Below are positions 25,516-35,410 of a stretch of DNA of 64,000 nucleotides, in pieces (within the stretch, counting starts at the first letter, position 1; each line of letters begins with the position of its first letter). Under the pieces are notes generated by a model. The model searched no databases. It saw nothing but the letters and a program-made list of their open reading frames with translations, and was not told the DNA's origin. The stretch is from assembly GCF_900116385.1 (NCBI RefSeq), contig NZ_FPCI01000001.1:186001-250000 (forward strand), read 5' to 3'. Position numbers and translations under genes: made by a program. This DNA is from Pseudoxanthomonas sp. YR558 (GTDB lineage Bacteria > Pseudomonadota > Gammaproteobacteria > Xanthomonadales > Xanthomonadaceae).

Positions 25516-25550
25516 AAAAAGGGGGACGCCTGCCCGCATCCCCCTTTCCT
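25516..25550. terminator. Bidirectional terminator between aroA and the TonB-like gene
   Basis: AAAGGGGGA (25518-25526) pairs with TCCCCCTTT (25539-25547), with a 12-base loop. T-rich runs follow on both strands (TTTCCTTTCC on plus, TTTTTATGC on minus), fitting the two convergent genes. Confidence 0.82.
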
Positions 25551-25586
25551 TTCCTCGTCAGCTCCGTGTTGGAAGCACTGCGGCGC

Positions 25587-26150
25587 TTAGATGGGCTTGA
25601 AGTCCACCGGGACCTTCACGCTGGTCGCGATCGCCTTGCCATTGCGCATGGCCGGCTCGAAGCGCCACTGGCGCACGGCGCTCACGGCAGCGCGATCAAG
25701 ATCGCGTTCACCGCTGCGCTCGACGACGCGCACGTCGATCGGATTGCCCTGGGCATCGACATCAGCAAGCACTACAACCGTGCCACCGACACCGGCGCGC
25801 AGCATCGAGGCGGGGTACTTCGGCTCGGCGTTGCCGGCCAGCGGGCGGGCATCGCGGCTGACCGACGCCGGGCGCGTGGCCGCAGTGCGTTCAGCGCGCT
25901 TGCGATCGGCGGCGGCAGCGCGTTCGTTGGCCGGCGCATTGGCAGCATCATCCGCCACCGGGGCGGGCAAGGCGGCGACCGGCGTTTCGGTGCCAGCATG
26001 GCGGGACTGCGTCCACCACATCAGGCCTGCCGCCGTGACCGCGAAGGCCAGCAGCATCAACAGCACGGGCGAGGTGGTGCGGCGCGGCTCCACCGTGGTG
26101 TCTTCGACGGTGTCCGGCGTGCGGTATTCGTTGTTGGTGGGCATCGACAT
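25587..26150 (-). CDS. TonB-family protein with single TM anchor
   Basis: This is a 187-residue TonB-type energy transducer: a short cytosolic N-terminus, TM at about 30-47 (LLMLLAFAVTAAGLMWW), a periplasmic Ala/Pro/Arg linker, and a C-terminal TonB domain at about 105-187 (PKYPASMLRAGVGGTVVV, WRFEPAMRNGKAI). A GGAGG 7 bases upstream fixes the ATG at 26148-26150. No exbB/exbD is nearby. The length is short for a true TonB, and it may act in a receptor- or signal-specific way. It is related to the protein at 26651-27298. Confidence 0.88.
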   Translation of the reverse strand: MSMPTNNEYRTPDTVEDTTVEPRRTTSPVLLMLLAFAVTAAGLMWWTQSRHAGTETPVAALPAPVADDAANAPANERAAAADRKRAERTAATRPASVSRDARPLAGNAEPKYPASMLRAGVGGTVVVLADVDAQGNPIDVRVVERSGERDLDRAAVSAVRQWRFEPAMRNGKAIATSVKVPVDFKPI

Positions 26151-26297
26151 ATGAACCTCCGTTTCGCGTTGTGGGTTCCGCGTTGGAACGGGGCCGAGTC
26201 TTTGCGCAGCGATGTTTGCGATGCGTGATCGAGCGATGAAGCGAGCAGGTTGGAGTTCAGCTATTGGAACGCGGGTTCAGACTTGTGCGCGGGATGT

Positions 26298-26600
26298 CTA
26301 GTTCCGCAGCATCACGGCGATGACTGTGATGAAGTACAGGAGAGTCAGCACGCGCAGAATCGTTCTCGCGTTGAACAGATACCAGTTGAACCATCGCGTA
26401 GTTTCTTCGGGTGCGAGCTGTTTGCGATAGGCGCGCAATTGAACGGTTGGCCAGTTGCGGAGGATCGGGTCCCACTCGTGCTCGTCCGTGATGACAATGC
26501 CGTCGTCTACCAGTCGCGTGCAGACCACCACGCCATACAGTAGCCAGAATCCCCCAAGAGCGACCGCGAAAATCGCGAACCCCGCCATCAACACGGTCAT
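26298..26600 (-). CDS. Small membrane protein of unknown function
   Basis: This is a 100-residue protein with TM helices at about 4-25 (AGFAIFAVALGGFWLLYGVVV) and 80-98 (VLTLLYFITVIAVML) and a charged loop containing several Trp. No family is recognised. A GGAGG lies some 12 bases upstream of ATG 26600; an internal Met at residue 5 is an alternative start. Base composition is less GC-rich than that of its neighbours, which may mean recent acquisition. Confidence 0.65.
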   Translation of the reverse strand: MTVLMAGFAIFAVALGGFWLLYGVVVCTRLVDDGIVITDEHEWDPILRNWPTVQLRAYRKQLAPEETTRWFNWYLFNARTILRVLTLLYFITVIAVMLRN

Positions 26601-26650
26601 GTCGCTGACAGGCCTCCGTGATGCATGCCGTGTCTACGGTTGCCGGATGC

Positions 26651-27298
26651 TCACCGCATCTTGAAATCGATCGGCACCGTCACTGCGCCGACCACGGCCT
26701 GGCCGTCCCGCTGGGCGGGCTGGAAGCGCCACTGGCGCACGGCGTCCACCGCGGCGCGATCGAGATCGCGCGATCCGCTGCGCTGGGCCACGTCGACCGA
26801 CAGCGGCACGCCATCGGTGCCGACTTCCACGCGCACCATCACCGTGCCCTGGTCTCCGTTGCGCATCGCAGCCTGCGGATATTCGGGGGCCGGGGTCTGG
26901 CCCGGGATCGGCACCGGCACATCGCCGGGGGCTAGGGAGACGACCAGTGTGGCTGGGGTGGCTTCCGTCGGCGCGATAGGCGCGGTCGTCTCGTCGACCG
27001 GGGTCGGCATCGGCTTTTCTTCGACCAGCTGCGGGCGCTCTTCGCTGGCCGGGCGTGGGGCCGGTTCTTCCATGCCACTGGCGCCGTCGCCGGTGGACAG
27101 CGGTTCGGGCAGCGCCTCGATGGGGGCGGCCTTGCCGGGAAGCGTGGGCTCGGCGGTGTAGAACCCGTCGTCGCGGCTGGCCCACCAGACGATCACGAAG
27201 AGCAGCAGGCCGGCGCCGAAGGCGATGGCGGCGTTGCGCAGGGCGGTGCGGGGCAGGCGGAAGGTGAAGTGCGGGTCGTTCTGTTGCGGGGCCGACAT
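26651..27298 (-). CDS. TonB-family protein with single TM anchor (second copy)
   Basis: This is a 215-residue TonB-type protein: cytosolic N-terminus, TM at about 22-40 (NAAIAFGAGLLLFVIVWW), a Pro/Glu/Thr-rich periplasmic linker, then a TonB C-terminal domain (PEYPQAAMRNGDQGTVMV, VDAVRQWRFQPAQRDGQAVV). I use the ATG at 27296-27298; upstream in-frame codons overlap the divergent serS gene. The C-terminal domain is very like the one at 25587-26150, so the two are paralogues separated by a small membrane-protein gene. Confidence 0.88.
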   Translation of the reverse strand: MSAPQQNDPHFTFRLPRTALRNAAIAFGAGLLLFVIVWWASRDDGFYTAEPTLPGKAAPIEALPEPLSTGDGASGMEEPAPRPASEERPQLVEEKPMPTPVDETTAPIAPTEATPATLVVSLAPGDVPVPIPGQTPAPEYPQAAMRNGDQGTVMVRVEVGTDGVPLSVDVAQRSGSRDLDRAAVDAVRQWRFQPAQRDGQAVVGAVTVPIDFKMR

Positions 27299-27313
27299 GG
27301 GAGTCACCGGTAA

Positions 27314-28690
<1,377 letters not shown>

Positions 28691-28716
28691 TCCGGGGCGC
28701 CTGCCGTTCGCGGGCG

Positions 28717-29451
28717 CTAAGCCTTCTTCGTGCGTCCCTTGGTGGCCTTCGCCACCTTCGTGCGTACGGCCGCACGTCCGAGATCGCGTAGCGCGTCCTT
28801 GCCGATCCAGCGCCGCGTTGCATCGTCGGACGCCGCCAGTTGTGTGGCCATCGCGATTGCCCGTGCATGCAGCGCCGCATTGCGATGGCCGATCGCGCGC
28901 AGTGCCCAGCTCACGCCTTTGCTGACGAAATTGCGGTCGTCGCTGGCCGCGGCATCCACCAAGGCGAGGCCGTCGAGGAAGGGAGCGTCGGGCGTATGGC
29001 GGTCATGCACCGCCATACCGGCGAGCAGTGCGAACGCCGCGCGTTTCTCGAACTCGCCGCGCTTGCGCGCCCATGCATCGATCCTGCCCCAGGCATGCGG
29101 ACTGCGATCGAACAGGTGCAGGCACAGCGTGTCGCAGACCGCCCAGTTGTCGAACTGGCGGCACCAACGGTCCATCTGGGCGGGAGTGACTTGCGCGGGA
29201 TCGGCGATGAAGGCGACCAGCAGGCGTGCTTCGTAGATGCCGCTGTCCCACAGCGATTGCGCCAGCGCGGGCTGGCGGCCGATGCGCTTGCCCAGCGCCT
29301 GGATGTCGCGCATCGGCACCCCGAGCGCATGCGTATCCGGAATCCCGTAACGCGCCAACCCCGTGCGGTGCACCGGGCTGGCAGCGGCCTTCAGCAAGGC
29401 GATGGCCTGGGCGGCGTCGATCTGTTCCGGGGGGGCTTTCCGGGCGGGCAT
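28717..29451 (-). CDS. AlkD-like DNA alkylation repair protein
   Basis: This is a 244-residue HEAT-like all-helical protein of the AlkC/AlkD DNA glycosylase class, which excises bulky or cationic alkylated bases such as 7-methylguanine. The family run DNWAVCDTLCLHLFD (with the conserved Trp and Asp) and the motif RNFVSKGVSWALRAIG with the basic DNA-binding patch are present. A Lys-rich tail ends the protein. I use the ATG at 29449-29451; the ribosome site is weak. It is convergent with serS and about 60 bases upstream of azoR on the same strand. Confidence 0.88.
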   Translation of the reverse strand: MPARKAPPEQIDAAQAIALLKAAASPVHRTGLARYGIPDTHALGVPMRDIQALGKRIGRQPALAQSLWDSGIYEARLLVAFIADPAQVTPAQMDRWCRQFDNWAVCDTLCLHLFDRSPHAWGRIDAWARKRGEFEKRAAFALLAGMAVHDRHTPDAPFLDGLALVDAAASDDRNFVSKGVSWALRAIGHRNAALHARAIAMATQLAASDDATRRWIGKDALRDLGRAAVRTKVAKATKGRTKKA

Positions 29452-29512
29452 CGGCAGGTAGGCAGGACGGATGCCGGCAGCATACCGGCCCCGTCCCGCC
29501 ACCCGCGGTAAC

Positions 29513-30091
29513 TCAGGCGGCCTTGCGCGCCGGGGTCGGGATGCTGGCCAGCGCCGCTTCGATCGCCTCGGCCTTGTGCTCGGGCGAGTAGGCCACGCGC
29601 TCGGCGCGGATGAATTCGACGTCGGTGATGCCCAGGAAGCCGAACACCTGCTTCAGGTAAGGCGCCACGAAGTCGATCGCGGTACCGGCGTATTCGCCAC
29701 CACTGGCCTCGGCCACGATCACTTTCTTGCCACCGGCCAGGCCCACGGGGCCGTTTTCGGTGTACTTGAAGGTGCGGCCGGCCACGGCGACGCGGTCGAT
29801 CCAGGCCTTCAACGTGGAGGGCACGCCGAAGTTGTAGCGGGGGGCGCCCAGGACGATGACGTCGGCGGCCAGGAATTCCTGCATGGCTGCTTCGCCGGCT
29901 TGTGCGGCGGCGGTGTCGCCCCCACCCAGTACGGCATTGGTCAGGTGGACCAGCGGGTCGGTGTCGAGGTCGCGATAGGTGACCTCCAGGCCGGGCACGC
30001 TGTCCTGCCAACGGGCTACGATGGCGGCGGTGAGCTGGCGGCTGACCGAATTGGCGGCCAAGGCGCTGCTGTCGATATGCAATAGTTTCAT
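29513..30091 (-). CDS. azoR: FMN-dependent NADH-azoreductase
   Basis: This 192-residue flavodoxin-fold quinone/azo reductase uses NADH and FMN (typical length about 200). It opens with KLLHIDSSAL and has the APRYNFGVPSTLKAWIDRV segment and the GGEYAGTAIDF region around the flavin. ATG 30089-30091 has GGAG 9 bases upstream; a 10-codon extension lacks one. It detoxifies quinones, nitro and azo compounds. A divergent LysR gene 115 bases away is the likely regulator. Confidence 0.92.
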   Translation of the reverse strand: MKLLHIDSSALAANSVSRQLTAAIVARWQDSVPGLEVTYRDLDTDPLVHLTNAVLGGGDTAAAQAGEAAMQEFLAADVIVLGAPRYNFGVPSTLKAWIDRVAVAGRTFKYTENGPVGLAGGKKVIVAEASGGEYAGTAIDFVAPYLKQVFGFLGITDVEFIRAERVAYSPEHKAEAIEAALASIPTPARKAA

Positions 30092-30206
30092 GGGGTGTCT
30101 CCGGTCGGGATGCGGCCTCAACCGCGTTGGAGCACACTCTAGGTCGTTGCATAAGTGGGATAAACGTGGTTCAACGTCACTGATTGTTCTATAGGCGGAA
30201 CTCTAG

Positions 30207-31214
30207 ATGCAGCACGACCTCAACGATCTCTATTACTTCGCCATGGTGGTGGACCACGGCGGGTTCGCCGCCGCCGAACGCGCGCTGGGCATTCCCAAGT
30301 CCCGTCTCAGCCGGCGCATCAGCCAGTTGGAGACGGATCTGGGCGTGCGCCTGCTGCAGCGTTCGACGCGTCGTTTCGCGGTGACCGACGTGGGTATGAG
30401 CGTGCACCGGCATGCGCAGACGATGCTGGCCGAGGCGCAGGCCGCACGCGAAGTGGTGGACCGCCTCAGCGCCGAGCCGCGCGGCGTGGTTCGCGTCAGC
30501 GTGCCGGTGGCGGTGGCGCAGATGCAGTTGCCGAAGATCCTGCCGGCCTTCCTCGACAAGTACCCGAAGGTGCGCCTGCAGCTGCACGTCAACAACCGCC
30601 GCGTCGACATCATCAACGAGGGCTACGACGTGGCCCTGCGCGTACGCGCCAAGCTCGACGACGACGGCAGCCTGGTGATGCGCAGCTTCGGCCAGATCCA
30701 GGAGCTGCTGGTCGCCAGCCCCAAGTACCTCAACCGCGCCGGCCGTCCCAAGGTGCCGGAAGACCTGGCCGACCACGTCACCCTGAGCATCAGCGAGGAC
30801 GAGGCGCGGCAGCGCTGGGAACTTCATGGTCCGGACGGCGAAGTGCGCCGGATCGAACTCAACCCGCGCCTGGCCGGGTTCGATTTCCCGCTGCTGCAGT
30901 CGATGGCGAAGGACGGCTACGGCATCACGCTGCTGCCGGAAACCGTCTGCGCCGAGGCCGTGCGCAAGGGCGAGCTCGAAGTCGTGCTGCCGGAATGGAG
31001 CCTGCCGCAGGGCATCTGCCACGCGGTGTTCGCCTCGCGCCGAGGCATGTTGCCGGCGGTGCGGGTGTTCATCGATTTCCTGGCCGAACACCTGCCGCAG
31101 CAGATCGAATCCTCGCGCCTGGATTGCGGCGGCAAATGCGCCGAGGAAAAGGAAAAGGCGATCGCGGTGGCCATCGACAACGCCAAGGCCGCCAAAGTGA
31201 AGAAAGCCTCGTAG
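30207..31214 (+). CDS. LysR-family transcriptional regulator, divergent from azoR
   Basis: This is a 335-residue LysR regulator: winged HTH at residues 1-60 (DLYYFAMVVDHGGFAAAERALGIPKSRLSRRISQLE), then an effector-binding domain from about 90 (PRGVVRVSVPVAVAQMQLPKILPAFL). It ends with an unusual Lys/Glu/Ala-rich tail after residue 305. The divergent arrangement with azoR is the classic LysR target layout. The intergenic 115 bases contain AT-rich patches (GATAAAC, TGTTCTATAG) but I cannot define a specific operator. Confidence 0.93.
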   Translation: MQHDLNDLYYFAMVVDHGGFAAAERALGIPKSRLSRRISQLETDLGVRLLQRSTRRFAVTDVGMSVHRHAQTMLAEAQAAREVVDRLSAEPRGVVRVSVPVAVAQMQLPKILPAFLDKYPKVRLQLHVNNRRVDIINEGYDVALRVRAKLDDDGSLVMRSFGQIQELLVASPKYLNRAGRPKVPEDLADHVTLSISEDEARQRWELHGPDGEVRRIELNPRLAGFDFPLLQSMAKDGYGITLLPETVCAEAVRKGELEVVLPEWSLPQGICHAVFASRRGMLPAVRVFIDFLAEHLPQQIESSRLDCGGKCAEEKEKAIAVAIDNAKAAKVKKAS

Positions 31215-31327
31215 GCCACGGCCGCGGGGTTCGTGCGAAAATGCGCACCGGCCTGCAAGGGGCCGGACGCGCCGCAGGGGTAGGGCGGTGATCCGCCGCG
31301 ACACGGTCGCACGCAGTTCCAGAAAAC

Positions 31328-31417
31328 GGAGAGATGGCCGAGTGGTTTAAGGCAGCAGTCTTGAAAACTGCCGTAGGTGTAAGCCTACCGTGGGTTCGAA
31401 TCCCACTCTCTCCGCCA
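31328..31417 (+). tRNA. tRNA-Ser (anticodon TGA)
   Basis: The 90-base gene includes the encoded CCA end. The acceptor stem is GGAGAGA / TCTCTCC with discriminator G. The anticodon loop CTTGAAA carries TGA, the long variable arm (GTAGGTGTAAGCCTAC) is typical of serine tRNA, and the T loop is GGTTCGAATCC. The anticodon reads UCA codons. Confidence 0.97.
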
Positions 31418-31474
31418 ACACGCTGTCCAAGCCAACGATCTTGCCAACGTCCGCGCCATCGTCGAGTGTCGGGC

Positions 31475-31502
31475 GCGGATCGGTGGGGCCGCTCTTTTTT
31501 TT
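31475..31502 (+). terminator. Terminator of tRNA-Ser
   Basis: A short GC stem (GCGG 31475-31478 / CCGC 31489-31492) is followed directly by TC and eight T. The stem is weak, but the T run 80 bases after the tRNA supports termination. Confidence 0.5.
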
Positions 31503-31673
31503 CCGTGCATCGGAGCGCGGCATCGCAAGCGGCCCTCGGCAGGAGCCGGGTCTGGTGAAGCAGGTAAGTGCGCCGCACTTACTTGAGTAAGGGGCTGGAG
31601 ATGACGTCGGAGGCTGGTCCGGGTAACGCCCCGGATCGCAGAGTGGCGATCCCCTCCGATCTACACCTTCATC

Positions 31674-33806
31674 ATGAGTGTCCTTCCCCCGCGTGCATCC
31701 CATGACAACCCCGTAAGCGTCACTTTTGGCCCCGCCAGCCGTCAGCCGTTGGCGTTATCGCGCACTTCTCTGCGAGGGCCGCTTGTCGGCCTCCTCTCGA
31801 TGGCCCTGGCGATCGCTCCTGTAACGCAGGCGGCCGCCGTCGAGCGCCTACCGATCCCCGATCAGGCGGCGCGGGCACCGTTGGCCGCCGACACCGGAAT
31901 GAGCACCGCAGGCGGCACCCGCTACATGGCGCCGGCGGGCTGGGCGGTCGAGCGGGGTGCCGACGTGACGTGGCTGATGCCGCCCGAAGACGATGCCTGG
32001 GTCGCGGTCGTCGATGCCCGCGGCGCCACCGCCGAGGCTGCGCTCGACGACGCATGGTCCAGGCTCGGGCGGTCCCCGGGTGTCGCGGTGCGCCTGGCGA
32101 CCACGAGCGCACCGCGCGATGGGTGGACGCATCTGGGCACCCATCTCTACGACACGCCGGCCGCGGAGAACCGCCTGCTGCGGGCGAGCGTGTTCGGCCG
32201 GGATGGCGCATGGACGGTCTTTGTGGCGCAGATGCCGCTGGAGGTCGCCGACCGCCGGCGCAGTCAGCTGGCCCTGATCGGTGGCCGCATCCTGCCGGCC
32301 GGACAGGTGCGGGAGTCGTTCGAGGGCCGCACGCCGCGGGCGATCGGCGCCCGCGAGATCGCGCAGCTCAACGCCTTCATCGCGGACGCGCGCGCGCGGC
32401 TCGGCATTCCGGGTGTCGCCATGGGGCTGCTGCAGGACGGCCGCGTGGTGTACGCCGGCGGCCAGGGCGTGCGCGAGCAGGGCCAGCCGGATCCGGTGGA
32501 CGAGAAGACGTTGTTCCTGGTCGCATCGAACACCAAGGCGATGACCACGATGATGCTGGCCAGGCTGGTCGATGCGGGGCGGCTGCAATGGGAGCGTCCG
32601 GTGAAGGACGTATGGCCCGCGTTCCGCCTCGGCAGCGAGGACGCCAGCAAGCGGGTGGAGATCCGGCATCTGGTGTGCGCGTGCACGGGCCTGCCGCGGC
32701 AGGACTATCCGTGGCTGATGGAATTCGCGGAGACGACGCCGGAGGATGTCGTCGCGCGCTTGCGCGACGTGGTGCCCACCACCGCCTTCGGCGAGCTCTA
32801 CCAGTACTCCAACGCGCTCGCCGCGGCGGGCGGCTACGTCGGCGCGCATCTCGCTCATCCGGGGCAGCCGCTCGGCACTGCCTACGACAGGCTGATGCAG
32901 GACGAAGTATTCGATCCGCTCGGCATGCGCAGCACCACCTTCGACTTCGATCGTGCGCTCTCCGTCGCTCACGCCAGCCCGCATGCGCAGGATGCGCAGG
33001 GGCGCGTGTCCGTCGTGGACATGGGCCTGAACCGCTCGATCGTGCCGTTGCGTCCCGCGGGTGGCGCGTGGAGCAATGTCGACGACATGCTGCGCTTCGT
33101 CGGCACCGAACTCGCGCGGGGTCAGCTGCAGGACGGGCGCCGCTATCTGTCGGCGGATGCGCTGACCGCACGCTGGAAGGCTCAGGTGGCCTTGGGCGCA
33201 GATGCGGCCTACGGCATGGGCTTGATGACCGACCGCAGCGGTGGCGTCACCAGCCTCCAGCATGGCGGCTCCATGCTGGGCTACCAGACGGGCATGCTCT
33301 GGCTGCCCGATCACGGGGTGGGGATCGTGCTGCTGACCAATGCGGACAATGGCGCGGCGCTGATGGGCCTGATGCGCAGGCGCCTGCTCGAAGTCCTGTT
33401 CGACGGCGAACCGCTGGCGGCACAGGAACTCGTCGCGACCGCCGCCCGCCTGGATGCCGCGGCGGCGGCCGCGCATCGCGGACTGCGCCTGCCGGCGGAT
33501 GGCATCGCGCGCGACCTCGTCGGCGACTACCGCAACCCCGAACTCGGCCCGATGCAGGTGCGGCGCGAGGGCGAGCGGACCTTCATCGACTTCGGCGAAT
33601 GGCGCAGTGAAGTAGGCACCCGCCAGGAGGCGGGAGGCGCGGCATCGCTCGTCACCGTCGCGCCGGGTGCCGAGGGTTACGAGTTCATCGTCGAAGCCTC
33701 ACCGACAGGCCCGCGGCTGGTCCTGCTCGAAGCGCAGCATCGCTATGTGTTCGAACAGGATCGCCGCGCTGCGGCAGCGGTCGCGTCGGCCGGAGCACGG
33801 CCTTGA
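31674..33806 (+). CDS. Serine hydrolase, beta-lactamase fold, with extra N-terminal domain
   Basis: This is a 710-residue exported protein: a long basic start, a signal-like hydrophobic stretch (LVGLLSMALAIAPVTQAAA, about residues 37-55), an unidentified domain at about 75-210, then a class C/esterase-type domain from about 225 with S285-x-x-K288 (SNTK), Y378-S-N380 and H530-G-G532. These are the three motifs of an active penicillin-binding/esterase enzyme. A C-terminal beta domain follows (about 600-710). No ribosome site is clear at ATG 31674, so the start is uncertain. The TGA stop overlaps the next gene TTG start. Confidence 0.85.
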   Translation: MSVLPPRASHDNPVSVTFGPASRQPLALSRTSLRGPLVGLLSMALAIAPVTQAAAVERLPIPDQAARAPLAADTGMSTAGGTRYMAPAGWAVERGADVTWLMPPEDDAWVAVVDARGATAEAALDDAWSRLGRSPGVAVRLATTSAPRDGWTHLGTHLYDTPAAENRLLRASVFGRDGAWTVFVAQMPLEVADRRRSQLALIGGRILPAGQVRESFEGRTPRAIGAREIAQLNAFIADARARLGIPGVAMGLLQDGRVVYAGGQGVREQGQPDPVDEKTLFLVASNTKAMTTMMLARLVDAGRLQWERPVKDVWPAFRLGSEDASKRVEIRHLVCACTGLPRQDYPWLMEFAETTPEDVVARLRDVVPTTAFGELYQYSNALAAAGGYVGAHLAHPGQPLGTAYDRLMQDEVFDPLGMRSTTFDFDRALSVAHASPHAQDAQGRVSVVDMGLNRSIVPLRPAGGAWSNVDDMLRFVGTELARGQLQDGRRYLSADALTARWKAQVALGADAAYGMGLMTDRSGGVTSLQHGGSMLGYQTGMLWLPDHGVGIVLLTNADNGAALMGLMRRRLLEVLFDGEPLAAQELVATAARLDAAAAAAHRGLRLPADGIARDLVGDYRNPELGPMQVRREGERTFIDFGEWRSEVGTRQEAGGAASLVTVAPGAEGYEFIVEASPTGPRLVLLEAQHRYVFEQDRRAAAAVASAGARP

Positions 33807-34744
33807 ACCGCGTCATCGAGCGCGCCGCGCACGGCGTGATGCTCCTGCTCGGCGCGGCTGTCGCCACCCCGGCCCGCAGTGCCGACAGTACGCCGGCAGG
33901 CGCGCCGCGGCGGCATGCGGCACCGTTGGATATCCCGGGATTCCAGCGCATCCAGCGACCGCAGCCCGATGCGGTGATCCCGTACGGGAGTGCCGCCACC
34001 CAGCAAGGCGACCTGTTCGTGCCGCGCGGACGCGGCCCGTTCCCGGTCGTCGCGATGATCCATGGCGGCTGCTGGAGCAGCAGGACCGCCGGACGCGAGC
34101 AACTGCGTCACCTCGGGGCCGATATGGCGGCGCGCGGCATCGCCGTGTGGAGTCTCGGGTACCGGCGCGCGGACGAGGAGGGCGGCGGTTATCCGGGCAC
34201 CTACCAGGACGTGGCCACCGGGCTCGACCATCTGCGCGAGCTGGCGAAGCACCATCCGCTGGATCTCGACCGCCTCGTGGTGATGGGCCACTCGGCCGGC
34301 GGACATCTGGCGCTGTGGGCGTCGGGCCGCGACCGCCTGGACCGTGCCAGCCCGCTGCGCACGGCCGACCCGCTCGTGCCACGACGCGTTGTCGTGCTCG
34401 GTGGCATCGGCGATCTCGAAACCTTCGCGCCGCTGATCCCCGGCCTGTGCGGTGAAGGGCTGGACGTGCGGCTTGTCGGCCAGGCGGATGCGGCGCGCCC
34501 GGATGTCTATCGCGACACCTCGCCCGCGCGGATCGGCACGAGTGCGGCGCGCGTGGTGATGGTGAGCGGCACGCTGGACCGCCTCGTGCCGCCCTACGTG
34601 GCGCACGACTACGCGAAGACCGTCGCGGACGGCGTGGAGATCAAGCGCGTGGACATCCACGATGCAGGCCACTTCGATCTTGTCGCGCAAGGTGCAGCGT
34701 GGCGGCTGGCGCGCGCCCACATCGAAGCGCTGCTGGCCCGGTGA
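33803..34744 (+). CDS. Secreted alpha/beta hydrolase (BD-FAE/esterase-like)
   Basis: This is a 313-residue protein with a signal-like N-terminus (VMLLLGAAVATPARSA) and alpha/beta-hydrolase features: oxyanion HGG at residues 87-89, nucleophile G162-H-S164-A-G166, and late Asp and His (TLDRLVPP, DAGHFDLV). It probably works on an ester in the periplasm or outside. The start is TTG at 33803-33805, overlapping the previous stop as TTGA; GGAG 7 bases upstream supports this rare start. It is thus coupled to the serine hydrolase and ends at a shared hairpin. Confidence 0.88.
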   Translation: MNRVIERAAHGVMLLLGAAVATPARSADSTPAGAPRRHAAPLDIPGFQRIQRPQPDAVIPYGSAATQQGDLFVPRGRGPFPVVAMIHGGCWSSRTAGREQLRHLGADMAARGIAVWSLGYRRADEEGGGYPGTYQDVATGLDHLRELAKHHPLDLDRLVVMGHSAGGHLALWASGRDRLDRASPLRTADPLVPRRVVVLGGIGDLETFAPLIPGLCGEGLDVRLVGQADAARPDVYRDTSPARIGTSAARVVMVSGTLDRLVPPYVAHDYAKTVADGVEIKRVDIHDAGHFDLVAQGAAWRLARAHIEALLAR

Positions 34745-34750
34745 ACGGGT

Positions 34751-34776
34751 CCCCGGCGCGCCTCAGCGCGCCGGGG
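34751..34776. terminator. Strong hairpin between convergent hydrolase and response-regulator genes
   Basis: An 11-bp perfect GC stem (CCCCGGCGCGC / GCGCGCCGGGG) with loop CTCA lies 6 bases after the hydrolase stop and overlaps the stop codon of the opposite gene. No long T run is present, so efficiency is uncertain. Confidence 0.55.
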
Positions 34777-35410
34777 GCAGCAGGCCTTCGCGTTGCGCCA
34801 GCAATGCGGCCTGTGTGCGGTCGGCCACGCCGAGTTTGTCGAGCACCTGGCTGACGTAGCCTTTCACCGTGCCCTCGGTCAGGGCGAGTCGGCGCGCGAT
34901 GTGCTTGTTGCTGTGGCCCTCCGCGATCAGCACGAGCACGGAGCGTTCGCGTTCGGTCAGGCTTTCGAGGACGGACGGCGGGCGCCGCATCCATTCCAGC
35001 ATCTGCCGCTGGGCCTGCGGGTCGAGCCAGGCGCGTCCCGCATGCACTTCGCGCACCGCGCGCAGCAGGTCTTCGCGCATCGCATCCTTGAGCAGGTAAC
35101 CGCTGGCGCCGGCGGTCAGCGCATCGCGCACCTGCGCATCCTCGGCATAACTCGTGAACACCAGGACCTGTGCCTGCGGTGCGGCCGCACGCAGGCCCGC
35201 GATGGTGTCGGCCGGTGCCGCACCGGGCATCTTCATGTCGAGGATGACCAGGTCCGGACGTTCCGCGGTCGCGATGCGCACGGCGGCTGCGCCGTCGCCG
35301 GCTTCGCCCACGACCACCATGCCGGGCTCCTGTTCGAGCAACCCCTTCAGGCCCTCTCTGACCACCGCGTGGTCGTCGACCAGCAGGATCCGGATCGTCG
35401 CGGTCGTCAT
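34763..35410 (-). CDS. NarL/FixJ-type response regulator
   Basis: This 215-residue regulator has a receiver domain with acidic D12-D13 pocket and phosphoacceptor D58 (VILDMKMPG), and a C-terminal LuxR HTH at about 150-210 (LTERERSVLVLIAEGHSNKHIARRL... TEGTVKGYVSQVLDKLG). Phosphorylation is expected to promote dimerisation and DNA binding. The ATG at 35408-35410 has AGGAAGA 6 bases upstream and overlaps the stop of the sensor-kinase gene (ATGA), so both form a coupled pair. Confidence 0.95.
   Translation of the reverse strand: MTTATIRILLVDDHAVVREGLKGLLEQEPGMVVVGEAGDGAAAVRIATAERPDLVILDMKMPGAAPADTIAGLRAAAPQAQVLVFTSYAEDAQVRDALTAGASGYLLKDAMREDLLRAVREVHAGRAWLDPQAQRQMLEWMRRPPSVLESLTERERSVLVLIAEGHSNKHIARRLALTEGTVKGYVSQVLDKLGVADRTQAALLAQREGLLPPAR

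Noticed and set aside
31848..33476. Minus-strand frame of 542 codons opposite the serine hydrolase
   Set aside because: Shadow frame with no recognisable motif; the plus strand has three active-site motifs.
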